From: Mycobacteriales bacterium
GTDB taxonomy: Bacteria; Actinomycetota; Actinomycetes; Mycobacteriales; SCTD01
Assembly: GCA_030447385.1 (NCBI GenBank)
Contig: JAUJOY010000002.1
Location: 370,224-434,223 of the forward strand
Length of the DNA stretch: 64,000 bases
Direction of reading: 5' to 3'
The position numbers and the translations under genes were made by a program. This document shows positions 42,110 through 52,636 of the stretch, piece by piece (position 1 is the stretch's first letter; each line of letters begins with the position of its first letter). The notes under the pieces are model-generated. The model searched no databases. It had not been told where the DNA came from and saw only the letters and a list, made by a program, of their open reading frames with translations.

Positions 42110-44863
42110 GTGGCTGCTGCGAGGAAGGATGCCGGACCGGGCGGGCCGGCCGACGGACCCGCGCCGGCCCGCGCCCGGCTGCTCCTGCTGGACGGGCACT
42201 CGCTGGCCTACCGGGCCTTCTTCGCCCTGCCCGTGGAGAACTTCTCCACGACCACCGGGCAGCCCACCAACGCGGTGTACGGCTTCACCGCGATGCTCAT
42301 CAACGTCCTGCGCGACGAGGCGCCGACCCACGTCGCGGTGAGCTTCGACATCTCCAAGTCGACCTTCCGCACCGAGACCTACGCCGACTACAAGGCCGGT
42401 CGGGCCGAGACACCCACGGACTTCCAGGGTCAGGTCTCACTCGTGCGCGAGGTGCTCGACGCCCTGCGGGTGCCGGTCGTCTGCGCCGAGGGGTTCGAGG
42501 CCGACGACGTGATCGCGACGCTCGCCACCCGCGCCGCCGCCGAGGACATGGACGTCCTGATCGTCACCGGCGACCGCGACGCCTTCCAGCTCGTGAGCGA
42601 CCGGGTCACGGTGCTCTACAACGCCCGCGGCGTGTCCGACATGCGCCGGATGACGCCGGCCTCCGTCCAGGAGAAGTACGGCCTGTCCCCCGAGCAGTAC
42701 CCCGAGTTCGCGGCCCTGCGCGGCGATCCCAGCGACAACCTGCCGGGGATCGCCGGACTGGGGGAGAAGACCGCGACCAAGCTCATCCAGCAGTACGGCG
42801 ACGTCGCCTCCCTCATCGACCACGTCGACGAGGTGAAGGGGAAGGTCGGCGACAACCTGCGGGCCGGCGCGGCCAGCGTGCTGCGCAACCGCAAGCTGAC
42901 CGAGCTCGTGCGCGACGTGCCGCTGGACTACGGGCCGCACGACCTGCGCCTCGGGCAGTGGGACCGCGACGAGGTCCACAAGGTCTTCGACGCGCTGCAG
43001 TTCCGGGTGCTGCGCGAGCGGCTCTACGCGACCCTGTCCGCGGTCGAGCCGGAAGCCGACCAGGGCTTCGAGGTGGACAGCCGGCTGCTCGGCTCCGGTG
43101 AGGTCCGCGCCTTCCTCGACGCCCTCGCGCGCGGCAGCCGGGTGGGCCTGCACGTGCGTGGCTCCTGGGGGCGCGGCACGGGCGACGCCACCGGGCTCGG
43201 GATCGCCGGTCCCTCGCCCGGGCCCGACCGGGGGGCGGGGCCGGGCGCCCCGGCGGCCTTCCTGGACCTGACCGCCCTCGACGCCGACGACGACGGCGCG
43301 CTCGCCGCCTGGCTGGCCGATCCGGCGGTGCCCAAGGCGATGCACGACGCGAAGGGTCCGCTGCTCGCCCTGCAGGCGCGCGGCTGGACCGTCGCGGGGC
43401 TGACCAGCGACACCGCACTGGCGGCCTACCTGGCGCTGCCGGGTCAGGGGGTGTTCGACCTCGGCGACCTCGTGCTGCGCTTCCTGCGCCGGGAGCTGCG
43501 CGCGGAGGCCGAACCCGAGGGGCAGCTGTCCTTCGACGACGGCGCCGACGACGAGACCGGGGCGAGGGACGCCGCCGTACGCGCACGCGCCGTCGCCGAC
43601 CTCTCGGTCGCGCTCGACGAGGACCTCGAGCGGCGCGGAGGGACCGCGCTGCTGCGCGACCTCGAGCTGCCGCTCGTCGCGGTCCTCGCCGGCTGCGAGC
43701 GGACCGGCATCGCCGCGGACGTCGAGCACCTGGTGGAGCTGGAACGCCGGCTGCGCGACCAGGTGAAGGACGCCGCCGAGCAGGCCTACGCGGCGGTGGG
43801 ACACGAGTTCCACCTGGGCTCGCCGAAGCAGCTGCAGACGCTGCTGTTCGAGGAGCTGGGCCTGCCCAAGACCAAGAAGATCAAGACGGGGTGGACGACG
43901 GACGCGGACGCGCTCACGAACCTGCTCGGCACCCACCCGGTGATCGAGGCGCTGCTGCTGCACCGGGAGATGACGCGGCTGCTGATGGTGGTGGAGAAGC
44001 AGCTGCTGCCGACCGTCGCCGAGGACGGCCGCATCCACACCACCTTCAAGCAGATGGTCGCCTCCACCGGCCGGCTGTCCAGCGACAACCCCAACCTGCA
44101 GAACGTCCCGATCCGCACGCAGCAGGGCCGCGAGATCCGTCAGGGCTTCGTGGCAGGGCCCGGCTTCGAGTCGCTGATGACCGCCGACTACAGCCAGATC
44201 GAGATGCGGATCATGGCCCACCTGTCGGAGGACGCCGGGCTCGTGGAGGCCTTCCTGACGGGGGAGGACCTGCACACCTTTGTCGCGTCCCGGGCCTTCG
44301 GGGTGCCGCTGGAGGCGGTCGACCCCGAGCTGCGCCGGCGCGTGAAGGCGATGTCCTACGGCCTGGCGTACGGGCTCTCGGCGTTCGGCCTGGCCGCGCA
44401 GCTGCGGATCAGCGTCGACGAGGCCAAGGAGCAGATGGCGGCCTACTTCGAGCGGTTCGGCGGGGTCCGCGACTACCTGCGCAACGTCGTGGCGCAGGCG
44501 CGCAAGGACGGCTACACCTCGACGATCCTCGACCGCCGGCGCTACCTGCCCGACCTCACCTCCGACAACGGCCAGCGCCGGGCGATGGCCGAGCGGATGG
44601 CGCTCAACGCCCCGATCCAGGGCAGCGCGGCGGACATCATCAAGCTCGCGATGCTCGGGCTGTCCCGCGCCCTGGCGAGGGACGGGCTGCGGTCGCGGCT
44701 GCTCCTGCAGGTCCACGACGAGCTGGTCCTCGAGGTCGCCGACGGGGAGCGCGACGCCCTGGAGACGCTGGTGCGCCGGGAGATGGGCTCGGCCTACGAG
44801 CTGTCCGTGCCGCTGGACGTGAGCATCGGGGTCGGTCGGACCTGGGACGAGGCCGGGCACTGA
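42110..44863 (+). CDS. polA: DNA polymerase I
   Basis: 917 aa. 5'-3' exonuclease domain (about 20-310; LLLLDGHSLAYRAFFALP, ITGDRDAFQ-type acidic motif), a 3'-5' exonuclease fold that looks inactive (FLDLTALDAD replaces the catalytic DxE), and an intact polymerase: motif A TADYSQIEMRIMAHLS, motif B RRRVKAMSYGLAYGLSAFG, motif C LLLQVHDELVLEV. Loss of proofreading residues is normal in actinobacterial PolA. It fills gaps in excision repair together with UvrABC encoded downstream. Leaderless GTG start. Confidence 0.97.
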   Translation: MAAARKDAGPGGPADGPAPARARLLLLDGHSLAYRAFFALPVENFSTTTGQPTNAVYGFTAMLINVLRDEAPTHVAVSFDISKSTFRTETYADYKAGRAETPTDFQGQVSLVREVLDALRVPVVCAEGFEADDVIATLATRAAAEDMDVLIVTGDRDAFQLVSDRVTVLYNARGVSDMRRMTPASVQEKYGLSPEQYPEFAALRGDPSDNLPGIAGLGEKTATKLIQQYGDVASLIDHVDEVKGKVGDNLRAGAASVLRNRKLTELVRDVPLDYGPHDLRLGQWDRDEVHKVFDALQFRVLRERLYATLSAVEPEADQGFEVDSRLLGSGEVRAFLDALARGSRVGLHVRGSWGRGTGDATGLGIAGPSPGPDRGAGPGAPAAFLDLTALDADDDGALAAWLADPAVPKAMHDAKGPLLALQARGWTVAGLTSDTALAAYLALPGQGVFDLGDLVLRFLRRELRAEAEPEGQLSFDDGADDETGARDAAVRARAVADLSVALDEDLERRGGTALLRDLELPLVAVLAGCERTGIAADVEHLVELERRLRDQVKDAAEQAYAAVGHEFHLGSPKQLQTLLFEELGLPKTKKIKTGWTTDADALTNLLGTHPVIEALLLHREMTRLLMVVEKQLLPTVAEDGRIHTTFKQMVASTGRLSSDNPNLQNVPIRTQQGREIRQGFVAGPGFESLMTADYSQIEMRIMAHLSEDAGLVEAFLTGEDLHTFVASRAFGVPLEAVDPELRRRVKAMSYGLAYGLSAFGLAAQLRISVDEAKEQMAAYFERFGGVRDYLRNVVAQARKDGYTSTILDRRRYLPDLTSDNGQRRAMAERMALNAPIQGSAADIIKLAMLGLSRALARDGLRSRLLLQVHDELVLEVADGERDALETLVRREMGSAYELSVPLDVSIGVGRTWDEAGH

Positions 44864-44881
44864 CCCAGCCGCGCCGCTGGG
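44864..44881. terminator. Short hairpin between polA and a convergent methyltransferase gene
   Basis: CCCAGC-CGCGCC-GCTGGG, a 6-bp stem with 6-base loop directly after the polA stop. It lies in a 39-bp convergent gap, so it may be a terminator; no U-run follows. Confidence 0.45.
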
Positions 44882-44902
44882 CCTGCCGCCGCCGGCCGGA
44901 CC

Positions 44903-45712
44903 TCAGGGCCGGGAGACCACCCAGATGGACGTGCCGGGCACCAGCCGGCCGCGCAGCGGCGACCACTGGCCCCACTCCCGGCCGTGCTCGTCCGGCCACT
45001 CCGGCTCGATCAGGTCGTCGAGGACGAGCCCGGCGGCGAGGAGCTCGCGCACCCGGTCACCGACGGTCCGGTGGTGCTCCACGTAGGCCGCCTGCCCGTC
45101 CTCGTCCACCTCCACGTACGGCGTCCGGTCGAAGTAGGACTGCACGACGGTCAGGCCGGCCGGACCTGGGTCGTCCGGGAAGACCCAGCGCAGGGGGTGC
45201 GTCACCGAGAACACCAGCCGCCCGCCCGGCCGCAGCACCCGGGCGACCTCGCGCAGAGCCCGGGCAGAGTCGGCGACGAGGGGAAGCGCGCCGAAGGCGC
45301 TCACCACGACGTCGAAGGACTCCGACCGGAGCGGCAGGTGCTGCGCGTCGGCCTGGACGAGGCGGGGTACGGCCACGCCGGTGCGCTCGTCGAGCCGCCG
45401 AGCCTCGCGCAGCTGGCCGGCGGAGACGTCGAACGCCGTCACCCGGGCGCCCGCGGCGCTCAGCCACCGCGCCCCCTGGGCGGCCCCGCACCCCATCTCG
45501 AGCACGTCCCGTCCGGCGACGTCCCCGAGCAGGCGCGCGTCGCTCTCGCGTACGCCCTCGGGGCACCACAGCAGGTCCACGTCGCCGAGGAAGGCGCCGT
45601 GCTCGTCCTGATAGGCCCGTGCCTGCGCGTCCCACCACCGCCGGTTGGCCCGCGCGCTCTCGGCCGGCCCGGCCGGCCGGTGCACGACGAGAACGGGCGG
45701 GTCCTGCTGCAT
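44903..45712 (-). CDS. Class I SAM-dependent methyltransferase
   Basis: 269 aa. SAM-binding motif I VLEMGCGAAQGARWL, motif II acidic strand end AFDVSAGQLREAR, then LVQADAQHLPLRSESFDVVVSAFG and ALREVARVLRPGGRLVFSVTHPLRWVF of the Methyltransf_11 group. Substrate unknown. ATG 45712 (MQQDPPVLVV) is preferred because AGAGG lies seven bases upstream; an in-frame GTG at 45766 would add 18 residues. It is divergent from rpsA, a placement common in actinobacteria. Confidence 0.9.
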   Translation of the reverse strand: MQQDPPVLVVHRPAGPAESARANRRWWDAQARAYQDEHGAFLGDVDLLWCPEGVRESDARLLGDVAGRDVLEMGCGAAQGARWLSAAGARVTAFDVSAGQLREARRLDERTGVAVPRLVQADAQHLPLRSESFDVVVSAFGALPLVADSARALREVARVLRPGGRLVFSVTHPLRWVFPDDPGPAGLTVVQSYFDRTPYVEVDEDGQAAYVEHHRTVGDRVRELLAAGLVLDDLIEPEWPDEHGREWGQWSPLRGRLVPGTSIWVVSRP

Positions 45713-45767
45713 GTGTCCGCCTCTCCGGCCGGGCTGCGCGGGCTTTGCCGCCGACTGCACCGGCACC

Positions 45768-45773
45768 TACAGT
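45768..45773 (+). promoter_or_regulatory. Probable -10 element of rpsA
   Basis: TACAGT on the plus strand; transcription from about 45780 would give an rpsA leader of roughly 177 bases, long enough for S1 autoregulation. Confidence 0.45.
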
Positions 45774-45956
45774 GGACCCACGCGCTGCGGGCGCGCGCAC
45801 CCGCACGCCCGCGTTCGGCGTCCTCGACGACGTCCTCTCCCGATGTCGCCCCGGCTCGACGATCCGCCCGCCGCGTGCAGCCCCTTCCCGGGGCGACCCC
45901 GCCGACCCGCCCACCCGGGGCCGGTCACGACCCCCATCCCGCCGGAGCCGACTTCC

Positions 45957-47489
45957 TTGACCAGCACCCTCACCTCCACTCCTGTCGAGGCGCCCACCAC
46001 GCCTCAGGTCGCCGTCAACGACATCGGGAGCATGGAGGACTTCCTCGCCGCCATCGACGAGACCATCAAGTACTTCAACGACGGCGACATCGTCGAAGGC
46101 ACCATCGTCAAGGTCGACCGCGACGAGGTCCTGCTCGACATCGGCTACAAGACCGAGGGCGTCATCCCCTCGCGCGAGCTGAGCATCAAGCACGACGTCG
46201 ACCCCAACGAGGTCGTCAAGGTCGGCGACCTGGTCGAGGCCCTCGTCCTGCAGAAGGAGGACAAGGAGGGGCGGCTGATCCTGTCCAAGAAGCGCGCGCA
46301 GTACGAGCGCGCCTGGGGCACGATCGAGAAGATCAAGGAGGAGGACGGCATCGTCACCGGCACGGTGATCGAGGTCGTCAAGGGCGGCCTGATCCTCGAC
46401 ATCGGCCTGCGCGGCTTCCTGCCCGCCTCCCTGGTCGAGATGCGGCGTGTCCGCGACCTCCAGCCCTACGTCGGCAAGGAGCTCGAGGCCAAGATCATCG
46501 AGCTGGACAAGAACCGGAACAACGTCGTGCTCTCCCGGCGCCAGTGGCTCGAGCAGACCCAGTCCGAGGTGCGGAGCACGTTCCTCGCGACGCTGCAGAA
46601 GGGCCAGGTCCGGTCCGGTGTCGTCTCCTCGATCGTCAACTTCGGCGCCTTCGTCGACCTCGGCGGCGTGGACGGCCTCGTCCACGTCTCCGAGCTGTCC
46701 TGGAAGCACATCGACCACCCGTCCGAGGTCGTCGAGGTCGGTCAGGAGGTCACCGTCGAGGTCCTCGACGTGGACCTGGACCGCGAGCGGGTGTCGCTGT
46801 CGCTCAAGGCGACGCAGGAGGATCCCTGGCAGCAGTTCGCGCGCACGCACGCGATCGCCCAGGTGGTTCCTGGCAAGGTCACCAAGCTGGTGCCGTTCGG
46901 TGCGTTCGTGCGGGTGGACGAGGGCATCGAGGGACTGGTCCACATCTCCGAGCTGGCCGAGCGTCACGTCGAGATCCCGGAGCAGGTCGTCAACGTCGGC
47001 GACGAGCTGCTCGTCAAGGTCATCGACATCGACCTCGAGCGCCGCCGGATCAGCCTGTCGCTGAAGCAGGCCAACGAGGGCGGGGGAGGCGGCGACGCCA
47101 CCTTCGACCCGGCCCAGTACGGCATGGCCGCCTCCTACGACGACAAGGGCGAGTACATCTACCCCGAGGGCTTCGACCCCTCGACGGGGGAGTGGCTGCC
47201 CGGTCACGAGGAGGCCCGGGACCTGTGGGAGAAGCAGTACGCCGACGCGCAGAAGCGCTTCGAGGCTCACCAGGAGCAGATCAAGCGCATGCAGGCCGCG
47301 GATGTCGAGGCGGCTCTGCCGACCTCCTACTCCTCCGGCACCGGCGCCGAGGGTGAGCCCGCGGCCGACGGTGGTGAGGCCTCCGCTGCCGCCGCGGCCA
47401 AGCCGGCACCGGCGCCCTCGGGTGGCACCCTGGCCAGTGACGAGGCGCTGCAGGCGCTGCGGGAGAAGCTCTCCGGCGGCAGCAGCTAG
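45957..47489 (+). CDS. rpsA: 30S ribosomal protein S1
   Basis: 510 aa with four S1 RNA-binding repeats (starting near GDIVEGTIVKVDRDEVLLDIG, GIVTGTVIEVVKGGLILDIG, GQVRSGVVSSIVNFGAFVDLGG and GKVTKLVPFGAFVRVDEG, each read as a short block). The actinobacterial Ala/Gly-rich C-terminal tail follows, ending LREKLSGGSS. TTG 45957 is preferred with GGAG about ten bases upstream; the frame is open further back to 45645 but that part is unlike S1. The protein binds mRNA leaders and delivers them to the 30S subunit. Confidence 0.96.
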   Translation: MTSTLTSTPVEAPTTPQVAVNDIGSMEDFLAAIDETIKYFNDGDIVEGTIVKVDRDEVLLDIGYKTEGVIPSRELSIKHDVDPNEVVKVGDLVEALVLQKEDKEGRLILSKKRAQYERAWGTIEKIKEEDGIVTGTVIEVVKGGLILDIGLRGFLPASLVEMRRVRDLQPYVGKELEAKIIELDKNRNNVVLSRRQWLEQTQSEVRSTFLATLQKGQVRSGVVSSIVNFGAFVDLGGVDGLVHVSELSWKHIDHPSEVVEVGQEVTVEVLDVDLDRERVSLSLKATQEDPWQQFARTHAIAQVVPGKVTKLVPFGAFVRVDEGIEGLVHISELAERHVEIPEQVVNVGDELLVKVIDIDLERRRISLSLKQANEGGGGGDATFDPAQYGMAASYDDKGEYIYPEGFDPSTGEWLPGHEEARDLWEKQYADAQKRFEAHQEQIKRMQAADVEAALPTSYSSGTGAEGEPAADGGEASAAAAAKPAPAPSGGTLASDEALQALREKLSGGSS

Positions 47490-47518
47490 CTCGGCGCCCC
47501 CCAGCGCAGCAGCGTCTT

Positions 47519-47551
47519 CCGGCCCGTGACGATCTCGCCGTTGCGGGCCGG
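47519..47551. terminator. Hairpin between rpsA and coaE
   Basis: Perfect 8-bp arms CCGGCCCG (47519-47526) and CGGGCCGG (47544-47551) with a 17-base loop, 30 bases after the rpsA stop. A likely terminator or attenuator for rpsA. Confidence 0.5.
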
Positions 47552-47578
47552 AGTCGTGCCGACCGCTCGTGCCCGGAC

Positions 47579-48556
47579 GTGCTGACCGTCGGCCTCACCG
47601 GCGGCATCGGCTCCGGCAAGTCGGCCGTCAGCTCGGTGCTCGCCTCTCTCGGCGCCACGGTCGTGGACGCCGACCGCATCGCCAGGGAGGTCGTGGCTGC
47701 GAGGACGCCCGGCCACGCCGCGGTCGTGGATGCGTTCGGACAAGGGGTGCTGCGGGACGACGGGTCCCTCGACCGGCCGGCGCTGGCCGAGGTCGTCTTC
47801 GCCGACGACGCCGCCAGGAGCCGCCTCGACGCGATCGTCCACCCCCTGATCGGCGCGCGCACCCGTGAGCTCGTCGAGGAGGCGAAGCGGAAGGGCACGC
47901 AGATCCTGGTGCACGACGTGCCGCTGCTGGTGGAGGCGGGCCTGGCTCCCGGCTACCACCTGGTCGTCGTCGTGGACGCGCCGGTCGGGGTGCGCGTGGC
48001 CCGGCTCGTGCAGCGTGGCCTGTCGGAAGAGCAGGCCCGGGCCCGCATGGCTGCGCAGGCGGACGAGGCCAGCCGTCGCGCCGCCGCGGACGTCTGGCTG
48101 GACAACGGTGGGACGCGGGAGCAGCTGGCTGCCGAGGTGCACGCGATGCACGAGGACCGCCTCGTGCCCTACGCCCGCAACCTGGCCGATCGCCGTCCAG
48201 CACTGCGCGGCCGGGTGCAGGACCCGCTCCGCCGGGTGGGACCGGCGGAGGCCGCTCGGCTGCACGCCCGCATCTCCCACCTGTGCGCGGGTGTTCCCGC
48301 GGCCCGCATCGGGGCGGCGGCGCTGCCGGCGGGCTTCGACGTGATCCGCCTGGAGGTCCAGGTCCCGGGCGGCGAGGCGGCCGAGGCGCTGGCGGAGCCG
48401 CTCACCACCGGGGGCTTCCCCCGAGCGGATGAGGTGGACGGCAGGGCGATCCCGCCGGAGGGGGCCGCGCCGGCTGCCCGCCGGCGCCAGCGCCTGCACT
48501 CCAGCGCGGACCCGGCAAGGCCCGCCGACGTGCACGTACGGCTGCTCGGCAGCTGA
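47579..48556 (+). CDS. coaE: Dephospho-CoA kinase with truncated GrpB-like C-terminal domain
   Basis: 325 aa. Kinase domain (1-200) with P loop LTGGIGSGKSAV, VVDADRIAREV, HPLIGARTRE and DVPLLVEAGL; it makes coenzyme A from dephospho-CoA and ATP. Residues about 200-325 correspond to the first part of the GrpB/UPF0157 domain that actinobacterial CoaE carries: EALAEPLTTGGFPRADEV and RQRLHSSADPARPADVHVR are recognisable, but the usual HIGSTSVPG loop is changed to RIGAAALPAG and the domain stops right after VHVRLLGS, lacking its second half. No other frame supplies the rest. The kinase should be active. Confidence 0.93.
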   Translation: MLTVGLTGGIGSGKSAVSSVLASLGATVVDADRIAREVVAARTPGHAAVVDAFGQGVLRDDGSLDRPALAEVVFADDAARSRLDAIVHPLIGARTRELVEEAKRKGTQILVHDVPLLVEAGLAPGYHLVVVVDAPVGVRVARLVQRGLSEEQARARMAAQADEASRRAAADVWLDNGGTREQLAAEVHAMHEDRLVPYARNLADRRPALRGRVQDPLRRVGPAEAARLHARISHLCAGVPAARIGAAALPAGFDVIRLEVQVPGGEAAEALAEPLTTGGFPRADEVDGRAIPPEGAAPAARRRQRLHSSADPARPADVHVRLLGS

Positions 48557-48631
48557 GCGCCAGGAACCGTTGCGGCCCAGGTGGGGGCCGGGACGCTCGC
48601 GAAGACCACCCGCTCGACCCCGCACCCTTCC

Positions 48632-48703
48632 GGTAACCGGCTCGTTACCTCAAGTCAGCACCAAGTCCGGTTTGACCCACGAACCACCGGGTAAAGGTAT
48701 GGT
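48632..48703 (+). promoter_or_regulatory. Promoter and operator-like dyad before the exported TIM-barrel protein
   Basis: A perfect dyad GGTAAC-CGGCTC-GTTACC (48632-48649) precedes TTGACC (48672-48677) and TATGGT (48698-48703). TATGGT is six bases before the ATG at 48710, so the transcript is probably leaderless; the TTGACC spacing of 20 is too long for a standard -35, so an activator at the dyad is plausible. Confidence 0.5.
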
Positions 48704-48709
48704 CCTCGA

Positions 48710-49894
48710 ATGCCACCAGCGCCGGTCCGCAGCACCGAAAGCGGGCGAACTCTCGCCTTCTCGGCGAGCCGGGAGTTCGCAGTCTGCCTCACCGCGGTGC
48801 TTCTCGTGGGACTCGGCGCTCTGCAGTCCTCGGCGGCGTCGCGCGGGTCGGCGCCGGCCGTCCTCGCCAGCTCGGTCGAGGTCGCGCCGGTACCCCTGCC
48901 GGACGGCCCGCTGCCCAGCCGCGCGGACCGCCTGCCGATGATCGAGTCGCCGGTGGCAGGGGCGATCGCGGCTGCGCCCGCACCAGTGCCGGCCCCGCCG
49001 CCACCGCCCGCCGTCCCGCGCTGGCTGCCCACAGGCACCGGGATGTGGCTGCACGAGTGGCGCAAGTCCGAGAACGGCGATCCGCGCGCGGTGGTCGCCC
49101 GCGCTCAGCAGACCGGGCTGAGCCACCTCTACGTCCAGACCGGCAGCACCGGCAAGGGCTGGATCGGCGAGGAGGTGCTGTCCGCGCTGATGCCCGTGAC
49201 CGAAGCCGCCGGCCTGAAGGTCATCGCCTGGGACTTCCCGAAGCTGGACAACCCGGAGGCCGACGCCCGGCGGATGGCGCTCGCGGCCACCTGGAGCCGT
49301 CCCGGCGCCGCGCGGGTCGCCGCGGTGGCACCGGACATCGAGACCGCCGCTGAGGGCACGCGCCTCAGCCCCGACCGGGTGCTCCGCTACTACGCCGTCC
49401 TGCGGGCCGCTCTGCCGCCGGAGATCCCCATCCTGGCGACGGTCCCGTGGCCCAGCGAGAAGCGGATCGGCATGTACCCCTACGCCGAGACGGCTCCCTT
49501 CACCGACGCGTTCATCCCGATGGTCTACTGGTACAACCGCCCGGCCGCGGTGGTGACCGAGACCTCCATGAGCTGGCTGAAGCAGTTCGGCAAGCCGGTG
49601 ATGCCGGTCGGGCAGGGCTACGACGGGCGGCTCGACGCGCCCTACCTGGCGGCGGACCCGGCCCCCGACCAGAGCGTCCAGGCCTTCGTCGACGTCGCCC
49701 GCGCCGGCGGTGCCCAGTCGATCAGCCTGTGGTCCTGGCAGACGACCGGGCCGCTGCAGTGGGGGGTCCTCGCTCGCGCGGGCGCCGGGTTCGCCCCAGC
49801 GCCGGCCGCGCCGCCCGCGCCTGCCGTTCCCGAGCCGGCCCCGTCGATCGTGGACCAGCTCCTGTCGGTGATCCGGGTGGGTCCGCGCTCGTAG
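48710..49894 (+). CDS. Exported or membrane-anchored TIM-barrel-like protein, possible glycosidase
   Basis: 394 aa. One hydrophobic segment (about 22-42) forms a signal anchor or signal peptide, followed by an Ala/Pro/Val-rich linker to residue 100 and a domain of about 270 residues. Its strands alternate like a (beta/alpha)8 barrel of the GH-like type: GLSHLYVQTGSTGKGW, LKVIAWDFPKLDN, VAAVAPDIETAAEGT, PILATVPWPS, DAFIPMVYWYN, PVMPVGQGYDG and AQSISLWSWQTT. Acidic residues at strand ends (D, E of APDIET) could be catalytic, but that is inference; no glycosidase family is assigned. The tail is again Pro/Ala-rich. Confidence 0.75.
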   Translation: MPPAPVRSTESGRTLAFSASREFAVCLTAVLLVGLGALQSSAASRGSAPAVLASSVEVAPVPLPDGPLPSRADRLPMIESPVAGAIAAAPAPVPAPPPPPAVPRWLPTGTGMWLHEWRKSENGDPRAVVARAQQTGLSHLYVQTGSTGKGWIGEEVLSALMPVTEAAGLKVIAWDFPKLDNPEADARRMALAATWSRPGAARVAAVAPDIETAAEGTRLSPDRVLRYYAVLRAALPPEIPILATVPWPSEKRIGMYPYAETAPFTDAFIPMVYWYNRPAAVVTETSMSWLKQFGKPVMPVGQGYDGRLDAPYLAADPAPDQSVQAFVDVARAGGAQSISLWSWQTTGPLQWGVLARAGAGFAPAPAAPPAPAVPEPAPSIVDQLLSVIRVGPRS

Positions 49895-49899
49895 CCGTC

Positions 49900-50316
49900 C
49901 CGTCGGCAGGTCAGCGGCTCGCGCTGCCGCGAGCGGCATTGCCAGGCCGGCCAGGAGGACGACGAACACCGCGATCAGGCAGCACAGGCCAAGACCAGGG
50001 TTGCGCCGCCGATGCGCCCGCCGCGCGTGCCCAACGGCCGAGGGACCAGGCCCAGCGGCAGCGTCAGGCCGGGGCGGCCGGTCCGCCCAGCAGGGGGAGG
50101 ACGTAGTCGGCCAGCTCGTACTCCCCGAGCGGCGTGTCCCCGCCACGAGGAGCAGCGGGACGCAGGCGGCGCCGAGGATCAACCCCGCCAGCGCCCCGGG
50201 CAGGCGGGGTGGCGGATGCCCACGCCCCGGCCGTCCCCGTCGACCACGACCCGGCGGTCGAGGTCGGCAAGCGCCCGATCGAGGCGGACCGTGTCGTCGT
50301 CAGGTCGTTCCGCCAC
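49900..50316 (-). pseudogene. Multiply frameshifted membrane-protein gene
   Basis: From a GTG at 50316 the frame reads [19 protein letters not shown] then [17 protein letters not shown], and continues in successive frames as [53 protein letters not shown] and LIAVFVVLLAGLAMPLAAAR. Each switch (near 50202, 50142, 50068 and 49981) is repaired by adding one base, so four single-base deletions are needed. The joined product would be a soluble N-terminal segment and about three membrane helices; family not recognised. It is divergent from uvrB. Could also be clustered sequencing indels. Confidence 0.55.
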
Positions 50317-50370
50317 GGCCCGAGCGGACGGCTGCAGACGTGCACAACCAGGTCTGTCAGGGCCCGGACG

Positions 50371-50376
50371 TACCGT
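50371..50376 (+). promoter_or_regulatory. Leaderless -10 element for uvrB
   Basis: TACCGT, six bases before the uvrB GTG at 50383. No LexA-type dyad is seen here. Confidence 0.6.
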
Positions 50377-50382
50377 GGTCGA

Positions 50383-52548
<2,166 letters not shown>

Positions 52549-52567
52549 CCGCGTGGACACGCTGCGT

Positions 52568-52594
52568 GAACGCCCGTTCCCTGCTGGGTAGCCT
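52568..52594 (+). promoter_or_regulatory. LexA-box-like dyad and -10 element before the GT4 cassette
   Basis: GAAC-GCCC-GTTC (52568-52579) is the palindromic core of the actinobacterial SOS box and overlaps where a -35 would be for TAGCCT at 52589-52594. The outer flanks do not match the full TCGAAC...GTTCGA consensus, so LexA binding is possible, not shown. Confidence 0.4.
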
Positions 52595-52636
52595 GTGCGC
52601 TCCGGATCATCGAGGAGCCGACCGGCGAGGAGCGCA

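Noticed and set aside
45645-45956. In-frame extension of rpsA to an upstream start
   Set aside because: The added residues are unlike S1 and overlap the divergent methyltransferase start and the rpsA promoter.
47486-47580. Minus-strand peptide end NGEIVTGRKTLLRWGAPS after rpsA
   Set aside because: It reads like a protein end but its upstream frame is antisense to coaE and the region forms a hairpin; probably chance.
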